Of a stretch of 9,836 nucleotides of DNA, positions 1 to 6,708 are shown one piece after another. Numbering within the stretch: position 1 is the first letter of the stretch; each line of letters opens with the position of its first letter. The notes beneath the pieces are model-generated. The model saw nothing but the letters and a program-made list of their open reading frames with translations. It was not told the origin of the DNA and ran no database searches. The translations under genes were made by a program, and so were the position numbers. Origin of the DNA: Candidatus Aminicenantota bacterium (GTDB taxonomy: Bacteria; Acidobacteriota; Aminicenantia; Aminicenantales; Aminicenantaceae); contig DAOWCB010000029.1 in the NCBI GenBank assembly GCA_030633795.1, positions 1 to 9,836 on the forward strand, written 5' to 3'.

Positions 1-137
1 CATTCTTTTCGTAACTCCAGAAAAACGGCCACCAATCCCGTGGAGTCCAGACCTCCCGAAAACGCAATGAGGACCAAGTCCTTTTTTTCCAGGAGATTAT
101 GTTTCCTGATCGTTTCTTTAACGGCTTCTAAAACCAT
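1..137 (-). CDS. tilS: tRNA(Ile)-lysidine synthase, N-terminal fragment (cut by window edge)
   Basis: Forty-five codons are visible, beginning MVLEAVKETIRKHNLLEKKD and reaching AFSGGLDSTGLVAVF at about residues 25-39. SGGLDS is the PP-loop ATP-pyrophosphatase motif that binds ATP. In TilS this activates C34 of tRNA-Ile(CAU) for lysidine attachment, making the tRNA read AUA instead of AUG in the cytoplasm. Motif placement about 25 residues from the N-terminus, followed by a hydrophobic strand and a leucine-rich helix, fits TilS. Other PP-loop enzymes such as TtcA are possible because the C-terminal part lies outside the window. The ATG at 137 is the only standard start after an in-frame TAG at 164-162; the Shine-Dalgarno match is weak. 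The 118 bases between it and the tRNA (138-255) show no terminator or gene, so tRNA and tilS may share a transcript. Confidence 0.8.
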   Translation of the reverse strand, partial: MVLEAVKETIRKHNLLEKKDLVLIAFSGGLDSTGLVAVFLELRKE

Positions 138-255
138 GATCTTTGATCTATTCGCAATTCCCTAAAAACTCCAAATAAAATACCTTGAAGAGCAGATTTT
201 TCCCCACAACATATAGGATCGCATTCTGCATAGAAAGGGGCTCTCGTAATTAAAA

Positions 256-332
256 TGGTGGCGGTGGAGGGACTTGAACCCCCGACACTACGGATATGAG
301 CCGTATGCTCTAACCACCTGAGCTACACCGCC
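256..332 (-). tRNA. tRNA-Met (CAU anticodon, probably elongator)
   Basis: The cloverleaf is complete on the minus strand. The acceptor stem GGCGGTG/CACCGCC is fully paired, the D stem is GCTC/GAGC, and the anticodon stem TACGG/CCGTA encloses the loop CTCATAT with anticodon CAT. The T stem GGGGG/CCCTC has one G-U pair around TTCAAGT, followed by discriminator A and an encoded CCA. A paired G1-C72 excludes bacterial initiator tRNA, which has a mismatch there. The acceptor and anticodon arms resemble elongator tRNA-Met as I remember it from Bacillus. The alternative is tRNA-Ile2 (lysidine-modified CAU), which must be considered because tilS lies just downstream. The acceptor pairs G4-C69 and G5-C68 differ from the C4-G69/C5-G68 pairs known as TilS determinants in E. 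coli, so Met is favoured. Confidence 0.93.
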
Positions 333-342
333 GGTGGCAAAG

Positions 343-372
343 ATTTTAGCCGAAATGGAGGGGAGAAGTCAA
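343..372 (-). promoter_or_regulatory. sigma70-type promoter for the tRNA gene
   Basis: On the minus strand TTGACT (372-367) and TAAAAT (348-343) are separated by 18 bases. The -10 box ends 10 bases before the mature tRNA 5' end, so transcription would begin only a few bases before the tRNA. The promoter lies wholly in the gap after the gspD stop codon. The tRNA, and perhaps tilS, can therefore be expressed independently of the secretion operon. Both boxes match five of six consensus bases. Confidence 0.6.
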
Positions 373-384
373 TTCGCTTTTACG

Positions 385-2541
385 CTAACGGACTCTTACC
401 CGGCCCTCTGGTGTTTCGAACTGGATAGCTGCTCCGGTCGGACTATTGGCTGTAACACTGGAAAAGGATAAGGGGCTATCCCCTTTGGCGATAGATTCGA
501 AAACCAAGCTTGCAACTCTACCTGAACCCTTAAAACCTCTGGCAACATCTGTGCTGGAAAATCCTATCGTGCATGTACCAGAAGAATTATCGATATTTTG
601 CAAAAACGGAACATCCTGTCCCAGCCGGGTCGCAATACTGCCTTGGACAACCTGTTTGAGTTCTAACACTTGAGGATTAAAAGAGAGATTCAATGTCATG
701 CTGCTTATTTCCTCAGCAGACTGAACGACAATGCTCACCCGAAATTCCCGCCCTTCTGTGATCTCAAAATTGCTTGGGGATAGGGAAACTCGATTCTGTC
801 CTCCTGCCAGCCCAGCTGGTTCTTGTCTCCTCGGCGCCCTTAATCTGTCCAGTGTTGCTGCATCCGCCCCCTCTGGGGAAGTGTCGGAGCTTTTGGCCGA
901 GGAAAACGAGGATCCCAGGTTGATCCATAGCGGTTTTAAGTCATCCTCGGTCAAAGGGATGGACCTTATGATGTATGGCGTTATTGTCATCAAAACATCC
1001 CACTGTTGGACCGTTTTTTCTGTGCTCGAGAAAAGGCCTCCCAGGATAGGGATGCTCTTGAGGCCGATGATCCCCTTTGCCGACACTCTCTCTTCATCTT
1101 TCAACAATCCAGCCAGCAGGGTTGTCTCCCCATCCTTTAGTCTGATGATATTCTTTATTTCCCGTGTGCTGATAATCGGGATGTCTGCTATTCCTGTGCC
1201 GCCGACAGATTTGACGTTCAGCTCCAATTCCAAGGTGATTTCTCCCTCGAAGTGTATCCTCGGCGTTATCTTTATGTCGATGCCAACATCCTCATAGTCG
1301 AAAGAAGTGATCGGTTGCTGGGGAACGCCCCCAGCAGCAAAAGGTGTAAAAGAGGTCCTCGGGATGGGTATTTTATCTCCGACCAAGTAACTCATCTCTT
1401 CGCCCTCGATTCCTCTAAGTCTGGGTTGGGCGATGATTTTGGTATCCTGATCGGATTCTAAAAAATTCAGGAAGGCCGTAGGCATGGTGACCTGAAAGTT
1501 GGCTTTTTTTGAAAAGTCTATTTTGGAAAGGTCAAACCATCCGGAGTCTGAAGCAGTATTTTCCCCGCCGCTGTACCCCAATCCCATGACATATTGGTCG
1601 AGCTCCAAACCGAACTTCTTGAGTTTTTGCCGGGACACTTCCATGATTTCCAAATCAATTATGACTTCCCCTCTGGGCTTATCCCATAGTTTGATCAACT
1701 TGCCAGCCAGTTCCAACACAGCCGGTGTATCCCTGAGTGTGATGGAATTGAGGTTTTTATCCACCATAAACTGAGGCGCTCTGAACCGAGATCGCAATAT
1801 CGGCAAAAGAGAAGCTTGAAGGTTCTCAGCCTTTATGTTGGACAGGTAAAAGGTTTTAACAGCAGTCAACTCGTACTGGATCCTCTTGGCTGGCAAATCG
1901 GGAACGATAATGAGGGATCTTTCATCGATGACCCTGTGGAAATTTTTTGTGGCCATGCATAGAGAATTAAGGGCCTGCTCGAAAGTCCTATCCGTTAGAT
2001 CGACCGAATAGGGAATATCTTTGAACGATTCATCGAATAGGATGTTAATTTTGGCGTGTTTTCCGAGGGCCTGAAAGATAGCTTTTAATTTGACCCTGTC
2101 GTGCATGAAATTCAAGCTGAGCTTTTGGTCGTTCACTTGCAGTTTAACCGGGGACTCTATCTTGATTTCTGCCGGTTCTGGCACTTCTTGTCCTTTTGCC
2201 GTCAACAATTGGGCTTCTACCAAAATCGTTCGATTGTTCGGATCGTAAGAAAGAGCTTTTTGGTATTCAGCCAAAGCCTCTTCTTTTTTTCCTGCAGCAG
2301 CAAGGTTTCTAGCCTTAAAAACATGGGTATAACTGGCCAAAATCTTTGCCCGGGTGAGGGCCAATCTGTAAGCAGCATTGCTCGGGTCCTCAAGAAGGGC
2401 TTTTTCATAATACTCGATAGCTTCATCCCAATTTTTGTTGCCAGCTGCTTCTGTTGCCAATTTGTAATTCTGATTGAACGGGGAACAACCCGTTAACGCC
2501 AAGATAAATAAAACTATGGATAAAAATGCCACTTTTTTCAT
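385..2541 (-). CDS. gspD: GspD/PilQ-type outer-membrane secretin lipoprotein with TPR repeats and C-terminal cohesin-like domain
   Basis: This 718-residue protein should form the outer-membrane exit pore. It begins with a lipoprotein signal peptide whose lipobox LTGC puts the lipidated cysteine at residue 19. Two TPR-like helical hairpins follow (about 24-57 and 72-103). An N0/STN-type domain spans about 138-215 and a single secretin N-type repeat about 225-285. The secretin core (about 290-525) includes the signature GLKSIPILGGLF at 492-503 and ends in DVLMTITPYII. A low-complexity linker (about 540-583) leads to a beta-rich domain at 584-716 (VSLSPSNFEITEGREFRVSI, then LSFNPQVLEL), which matches the cohesin pattern. 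Typical GspD has more N repeats and no TPR or cohesin, so this is a short-necked, self-lipidated variant. The gene is last in the operon. Its ATG overlaps the upstream stop as ATGA and has a strong AAGGAG. The secretin call is firm; the cohesin call is somewhat less certain. Confidence 0.95.
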   Translation of the reverse strand: MKKVAFLSIVLFILALTGCSPFNQNYKLATEAAGNKNWDEAIEYYEKALLEDPSNAAYRLALTRAKILASYTHVFKARNLAAAGKKEEALAEYQKALSYDPNNRTILVEAQLLTAKGQEVPEPAEIKIESPVKLQVNDQKLSLNFMHDRVKLKAIFQALGKHAKINILFDESFKDIPYSVDLTDRTFEQALNSLCMATKNFHRVIDERSLIIVPDLPAKRIQYELTAVKTFYLSNIKAENLQASLLPILRSRFRAPQFMVDKNLNSITLRDTPAVLELAGKLIKLWDKPRGEVIIDLEIMEVSRQKLKKFGLELDQYVMGLGYSGGENTASDSGWFDLSKIDFSKKANFQVTMPTAFLNFLESDQDTKIIAQPRLRGIEGEEMSYLVGDKIPIPRTSFTPFAAGGVPQQPITSFDYEDVGIDIKITPRIHFEGEITLELELNVKSVGGTGIADIPIISTREIKNIIRLKDGETTLLAGLLKDEERVSAKGIIGLKSIPILGGLFSSTEKTVQQWDVLMTITPYIIRSIPLTEDDLKPLWINLGSSFSSAKSSDTSPEGADAATLDRLRAPRRQEPAGLAGGQNRVSLSPSNFEITEGREFRVSIVVQSAEEISSMTLNLSFNPQVLELKQVVQGSIATRLGQDVPFLQNIDNSSGTCTIGFSSTDVARGFKGSGRVASLVFESIAKGDSPLSFSSVTANSPTGAAIQFETPEGRVRVR

Positions 2542-3038
2542 GGCTTTTCTCCTTCTAGGGTAATCCTTTTCGGCTCGGAGCCTTGGTCAAAAATTTCCAT
2601 GTCATCGGGAGTAATTTCTCCGATGGTCACGCCCATCTCGAGGATATCTCCCGATTCAACAGCATAGGTCTGGTCTTCGAGAACTATCAAAGCGACCACC
2701 CTTTTCCCTGATTTGACATACCCGATGTATTTCACGTTAATACGGGCTTCCTCCATGGCAGATTTTTCTTGGTCAGGAGAAATTTTTTGCCCTGATGTTT
2801 GCACAGGTGATTGAAAATCTCCCGAAGGAGAAAATTCATTTGCACCCGAGTTCGCTCGCTGTTTTATGAAGATATTCCGCTTTGGTGGAGCAAGAGATTT
2901 TTTGGGCTGCATGAGCAATTCTTTCATGATGAGGCTATTCTGTTTTTTTTCTTTCCCGTCCCGTGGCAGTATTCCAGGATAAAGAACGCTCAACACAAAA
3001 AGAAAGACCAAAACCAGCAAAAAAAACTTAGTTTTCAT
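2538..3038 (-). CDS. PilP/GspC-like inner-membrane linker protein
   Basis: This 166-residue bitopic protein has one N-terminal membrane anchor (about 4-24). A polar, proline- and serine-rich periplasmic linker (about 25-95) follows, then a small beta domain at about 97-162 (INVKYIGYVKSGKRVVALIV, YAVESGDIL, IGEITPDDMEI). That pattern, a strand pair, a V-x-x-G-D turn and a terminal strand, is typical of the homology region shared by GspC and PilP. In both families it binds the N0 domain of the secretin and connects the inner-membrane platform to the outer-membrane pore. Its place directly before the secretin gene supports this. No C-terminal PDZ domain is present, unlike classical GspC. The start overlaps the upstream gene by 11 bases, and the stop overlaps the gspD start. 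Confidence 0.82.
   Translation of the reverse strand: MKTKFFLLVLVFLFVLSVLYPGILPRDGKEKKQNSLIMKELLMQPKKSLAPPKRNIFIKQRANSGANEFSPSGDFQSPVQTSGQKISPDQEKSAMEEARINVKYIGYVKSGKRVVALIVLEDQTYAVESGDILEMGVTIGEITPDDMEIFDQGSEPKRITLEGEKP
2549..2554 (-). promoter_or_regulatory. strong ribosome binding site for gspD
   Basis: AAGGAG on the minus strand lies seven bases before the ATG at 2541 and inside the end of the gspC/pilP-like gene. It is the best Shine-Dalgarno match I found in the operon. It confirms the chosen start and suggests that the secretin, needed in many copies, is translated well. Confidence 0.7.
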
Positions 3039-3591
3039 AGTACCCTACAAGCCCGATATGTAATTCAATCCGACCGCTTTGTGTGTCGATCTTCCGAAAA
3101 TCGATCCTTTCGATCATTAAAAATTTGGGGTGAATCTCGACTTGATGGATGAAACTTTTTAATGCAACATAGGGCCCTGCCATGGTGAAATGAACATGAA
3201 CCATTTTTAATTTTTCTTCTTCCCAATCCGCATAATCGAACATCAAATCCGAAATAATTCGAATCCTCGCTTTCCGAAAAATTCTCCTTAGGTCAAGCCT
3301 CAATTGGTTTATGTTTTTGTTTCCTTTGTAAAAATACTTTTTTTCTATATCTGCGATATCCCGCCTGGTCTCATCCCATTGCAGCCATTTCATTTTTATT
3401 TCTCTGTTCAACTCTTTAATATTCGCAAACTCCTTTTGCAGGGTTGGCAGAGATTCGGCGGAATAACTGTAGGCCTTTTTCTGTTTAAGAGCAAAACCCT
3501 GATGAAAAATCGAGGCAACCGCAAGAAAAACGCATAACAAGACTAATATCTTGCGTTCGTTTTTCTCCAAAAGATCAAAAAGTTCTTTCAT
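3028..3591 (-). CDS. PilO/GspM-like inner-membrane platform protein
   Basis: This 187-residue protein has a short cytoplasmic N-terminus and one membrane helix (about 14-33). A probable coiled coil (about 45-90, rich in K/E with heptad-like leucines) is followed by an alpha/beta periplasmic domain (about 95-185). This is the PilO/GspM layout: membrane helix, coiled coil, ferredoxin-like fold. The segment MVHVHFTMAGPYVALKSFIH resembles the strand-helix of PilO-type domains, and LMIERIDF plus RIELHIGLVGYY fit the remaining strands. PilO/GspM pairs with PilN/GspL in the inner membrane to form the scaffold below the secretin. The gene lies between the pilN-like and pilP-like genes, exactly the pilMNOP order, with 17- and 11-base overlaps. 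Sequence identity to a named member is not evident, so the call rests on architecture and position. Confidence 0.8.
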   Translation of the reverse strand: MKELFDLLEKNERKILVLLCVFLAVASIFHQGFALKQKKAYSYSAESLPTLQKEFANIKELNREIKMKWLQWDETRRDIADIEKKYFYKGNKNINQLRLDLRRIFRKARIRIISDLMFDYADWEEEKLKMVHVHFTMAGPYVALKSFIHQVEIHPKFLMIERIDFRKIDTQSGRIELHIGLVGYYEN

Positions 3592-4141
3592 AGAATAAAG
3601 TTATCTCCGCCGTCAAAAGGCCAGCTTCGTTTATCGTCTCGCTAATAATCCTGATTCCGGAAAAATCTTTTTCATACAGATTTTGATTGAGCTTTAATAG
3701 CTCGTCGAGACTGGGAGCAACGATTTTAAGCCTGACCTCCATCTGGTTATTTTCATTCAAAGTCGGTGCCAAGGATTCGATATAACAGGATGCAGGAAGA
3801 GACTCCTCGAGAGCTGAGAAAAACTCCACCCAAGAAAAACTCTTCCTCAATATGAGCGAATTTAGCAAATCGACTTTCTTCTGATATTTTTGAGAAGCAT
3901 CCTCGATCTGTGTGGAAAATCTCAATTCTTTCCGCTTGGCATCGTTTATCATCTCTTCGATTTGTGCATTGTTGTTCCGGAAATTTTTGTTCTTGTTGCT
4001 GTATTTCCAGAAAGTCCATCCCCCAGCGAATGAAATCATCAAAACGAGGGTGGTGAGAACTCCAGATAGAAGAAAAAAGAATCTCCGATTCTTCAACGGA
4101 TGTGTGGCCAAATTCAAATGGACTCTTTTTTGTTTTCTCAT
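3575..4141 (-). CDS. pilN: PilN-like (GspL membrane/periplasmic part) assembly protein
   Basis: This 188-residue bitopic protein opens with VHLNLATHPLKNRRFF at about residues 7-22. That is the conserved PilN cytoplasmic tail (I/L-N-L-A-T-x-P-x-x-N-R-R) that docks on PilM. One membrane helix follows (about 23-45). A coiled coil (about 50-95) comes next, then a ferredoxin-like periplasmic domain (about 100-186), with WVEFFSALEESLPASCYIES and the closing EITLFYER strand typical of the fimbrial assembly PilN family. In T2SS this protein corresponds to the second half of GspL. The ATG overlaps the stop of the pilM-like gene as ATGA and has no good ribosome site of its own, so coupled translation and near-equal amounts of the two partners are likely. 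Confidence 0.88.
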   Translation of the reverse strand: MRKQKRVHLNLATHPLKNRRFFFLLSGVLTTLVLMISFAGGWTFWKYSNKNKNFRNNNAQIEEMINDAKRKELRFSTQIEDASQKYQKKVDLLNSLILRKSFSWVEFFSALEESLPASCYIESLAPTLNENNQMEVRLKIVAPSLDELLKLNQNLYEKDFSGIRIISETINEAGLLTAEITLFYERTF

Positions 4142-5070
4142 AACAATTGACCGATCAAAGGAGACAGTATCTTTTTATCCTGTTGAGGAAGGCTGAGGCC
4201 CACTAAAGACTCTATGTTTTTGATGGGTAAGTCCAACCGTGACTCCAGGTTGGATAACATTTCTTCTTCCGATTCCAGAAATCCGAAACGGATCCAAATG
4301 GAAGCGATTTCTTTTTTTTCCTTATCTTGAATAAATTGAGCAGTATTTTCTATTTCTTGGACAATATTCTGAACTTTTTCAGATAAAAAGTTTTCATCTT
4401 GCCTTGCCATAAGAGGCTTTTGACGATAAAGAGAGGGCACAGAATCCGTAACAACCAAAATTCCGAAGGAATCTTTTTCAATATTGATCAGAAAAAAATC
4501 TTTTTCCTTGTTCCAATTCAGCAAATTGGACAGGCCCAAAAGAGGAAGACCCACAGCCTTTATCTTCAAACGCAACTGGCTGAAAAAGTCTTCATAATCT
4601 CTCACTACGGAGGACCGGGCTACGGAGGAGATGATTTTTTTTCTCTCCTTCGTTTGAAGCATATCATAAGAAATCCTGACATCATCGGATAACAGCGGCA
4701 TTTGTTTCTTCACCCGAAACCTGATGAGCTGCTCTTTCTCCTTGGATGTCGCAGGGAGGGCATCAAAAGAAAAAACAAATGTCCTCTGAGATAATTCGGG
4801 AAGAAGCAGGGCCACGCCATGGTCATAAATATTGAATTTATCCACTCCCTCAAGGATAATCTTCTGCAAAAGAGGAGAATCCTTGATATTGGCCTTCTCA
4901 AACGAGGGTTGAATAATCCCTCCGGAGATAGGAAGGACAAAAAAATTCTTCAGTTCCCGGTCCTTCGTGGAGAGATGGATTCCGCTGATGTAGGAAGATG
5001 TCACTTGGAGTGCAGAATGAGGAAGGGGGTGTGCGGAAAAAAAGTCTTTAAATCTATTAATTAAATTCAT
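4138..5070 (-). CDS. pilM: PilM-like (GspL cytoplasmic domain) actin-fold assembly protein
   Basis: This 310-residue soluble protein has no signal peptide or membrane helix. Its position between gspE and the pilN-like gene, its length, and its alternating strand/helix pattern fit the actin-like PilM, equal to the cytoplasmic half of GspL. Supporting segments are the opening strand pair HSALQVTSSYISGIHLS, a ...LLLPELSQRTFVFSFDALP... segment matching the PilM strand before the FRVKKQMPL helix, and FFLINIEKDSFGILVV at about 200-215. PilM recruits the motor ATPase and binds the PilN tail. The normal first nucleotide-binding loop (I-D-I/L-G-S-x-x-V-K) reads LQVTSSYIS here, so ATP binding may be lost. 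It is the only gene in the operon not overlapping its upstream neighbour (15-base gap), and it has its own AAGGA at 5080-5076. Confidence 0.78.
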   Translation of the reverse strand: MNLINRFKDFFSAHPLPHSALQVTSSYISGIHLSTKDRELKNFFVLPISGGIIQPSFEKANIKDSPLLQKIILEGVDKFNIYDHGVALLLPELSQRTFVFSFDALPATSKEKEQLIRFRVKKQMPLLSDDVRISYDMLQTKERKKIISSVARSSVVRDYEDFFSQLRLKIKAVGLPLLGLSNLLNWNKEKDFFLINIEKDSFGILVVTDSVPSLYRQKPLMARQDENFLSEKVQNIVQEIENTAQFIQDKEKKEIASIWIRFGFLESEEEMLSNLESRLDLPIKNIESLVGLSLPQQDKKILSPLIGQLL

Positions 5071-5085
5071 GCTTATCCTTCCCGA

Positions 5086-6708
5086 TCATTCCACGAACGT
5101 CACCTTATTTAACTCTCTAAGGCTGGTCACTCCTTTTAAAACCTTTGCCATCCCGATTTCTCTAAGGAAAATCATCCCCTCCAATTTGGCCCTTCTCCTG
5201 ACTTCAGAAAGCGGTTTTCTGTCCAAGATCATCTCACGAATTTCGTCGGATAGTTGCAGTAGTTCTGCGATGGCCGTTCTGCCTCTGTAGCCTTTAAACC
5301 CGCACTCAGGACACCCCTGGCTTTCATAAAAGGTCGTGTCCTTGTAGACTTTGGGATCGAGCCCGGCTTCAAGCAATACATCTTTTTCGAATGTCACCGG
5401 CTTCCTGCAGGATGTACAGAGAATCCTGACCAAACGTTGGGCAAGAATGCAATTCAGTGCGGAAATAAAACTATAGGGATCGACCTGCATGTGCAAGAAT
5501 CGCCCTATCACGTCAAACACATTATTTGCGTGCACAGTCGTAAAAACGAGATGACCTGTAAGTGCCGATTGGATGGCAATCTGCGCTGTTTCCGGATCCC
5601 TGATTTCTCCGACCATGATTTTATCCGGATCATGCCTCAATATAGACCTCAAGCCTCTTGCAAAGGTCAACCCTTTTTTTTCGTTAATCGGGACCTGTGT
5701 GACGCCGTCGATTTGATATTCAACCGGGTCTTCAATCGTTATAATTTTGTCCTCAGGACTTTTTATCTCTGTCAACGCCGCATACAAAGTTGTCGTCTTG
5801 CCACTTCCTGTAGGTCCGGTCACAAGAACCATCCCGTAAGGCTGAACGATATACCTGTTGAATTTGCCCAGCACACCCTCTGAAAAGCCCAATAAATCCA
5901 GCCTCAACTCTGACAAGGCTTCGGTGATCATTTCTTTGTCGAGAATTCGAATAACGGCATCTTCTCCGTAAATGCTTGGCATGATGGATATCCGAAAATC
6001 TATGGTCTTATCCTTGATTTTCAGACGGAACCGACCATCTTGAGGAATCCTCCGTTCAGATATATCCAAATCAGACATGACCTTGATCCGCGATACTATC
6101 GGGAGCTGGAACTTTTTATCGATGGCTTCCATCGCATCACCAAGCACGCCATCAATTCGGTATTTGATGATAACTCCCTCTTCTCTCGATTCGATGTGCA
6201 CATCGCTGGCTCTCTTCTGGACAGCCGTGAATATGATAGAATTAACGAGTTTGATGATGGAACCATCCTGATCGGCCAGTTTTTCAACAGAAATCACTTC
6301 TTCCTCATCCCCTCCCTCTTTTTCCACAACCTGAATAACAAACTCTTCTGTGGCATCCTTTAGGACTTGAAGGGCGGTCTCGCTCTTACGAAGTGCCTCA
6401 TGAATGGCCCACTTGGAAGCGGCATACACTTCCACGTTTTTGCCAAGAAAAGATTCAACCGAGTCAATCGTGGAAATGTCAGAAGGATCAGCAATAGCAA
6501 TTTTGACTGTGTTCTCATTCTCCTCTAGTGGAATAAAATTCGATCTGTGAAGAAAATCCACAGGAAATACCTGAACCAAATCCTTACTGATGGGATAGGA
6601 GGCAAGATCGATATAAGGAACATGGTACCGTTCAGCGATCCGTTTGGTTTCCTGTTCTTCAGAACGAAAGGAACTATCTGATTTTTCTTTTTTTGATTTT
6701 TCCATCAT
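5086..6708 (-). CDS. gspE: GspE/PilB-type secretion ATPase
   Basis: This 540-residue cytoplasmic hexameric ATPase powers pseudopilus or pilus extension. An MshEN-type N-terminal domain spans about 20-125 (YHVPYIDLASYPI...), and the catalytic core about 145-430. The Walker A motif is GPTGSGKT at 298-305, the Asp box TIEDPVEY at 324-331, the Walker B MVGEIRDPETA at 365-375 with glutamate 368, and the His box TGHLVFTTVHANN at 384-396. A zinc-binding C4 motif is intact (Cys 431, 434, 466, 469; spacing C-x2-C-x31-C-x2-C). All key motifs are present, so it should be active, and length is normal. The features fit GspE and PilB equally; an extension rather than retraction ATPase is indicated by the N domain and zinc motif. 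It starts MM, with the first ATG overlapping the gspF stop. Confidence 0.96.
   Translation of the reverse strand: MMEKSKKEKSDSSFRSEEQETKRIAERYHVPYIDLASYPISKDLVQVFPVDFLHRSNFIPLEENENTVKIAIADPSDISTIDSVESFLGKNVEVYAASKWAIHEALRKSETALQVLKDATEEFVIQVVEKEGGDEEEVISVEKLADQDGSIIKLVNSIIFTAVQKRASDVHIESREEGVIIKYRIDGVLGDAMEAIDKKFQLPIVSRIKVMSDLDISERRIPQDGRFRLKIKDKTIDFRISIMPSIYGEDAVIRILDKEMITEALSELRLDLLGFSEGVLGKFNRYIVQPYGMVLVTGPTGSGKTTTLYAALTEIKSPEDKIITIEDPVEYQIDGVTQVPINEKKGLTFARGLRSILRHDPDKIMVGEIRDPETAQIAIQSALTGHLVFTTVHANNVFDVIGRFLHMQVDPYSFISALNCILAQRLVRILCTSCRKPVTFEKDVLLEAGLDPKVYKDTTFYESQGCPECGFKGYRGRTAIAELLQLSDEIREMILDRKPLSEVRRRAKLEGMIFLREIGMAKVLKGVTSLRELNKVTFVE

Noticed and set aside
138..255. Possible terminator between the tRNA and tilS (GCCCC ... 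GGGG on the minus strand)
   Set aside because: The G and C runs are more than 30 bases apart, with no continued pairing and no T tract directly after.
256..332. Initiator tRNA-fMet reading of the CAU tRNA
   Set aside because: Bacterial initiators have an unpaired 1-72 position and three G-C pairs in the anticodon stem; here G1-C72 pairs and the stem is TACGG/CCGTA.
731..1297. 188-codon plus-strand open frame opposite gspD
   Set aside because: It lies antisense to the well-supported secretin core and gives no recognisable domain; it is a shadow frame, as are the other plus-strand frames between 446 and 7842.
5437..5883. 148-codon plus-strand open frame opposite gspE
   Set aside because: It is antisense to the conserved ATPase core with all motifs intact on the minus strand; its translation resembles no protein.
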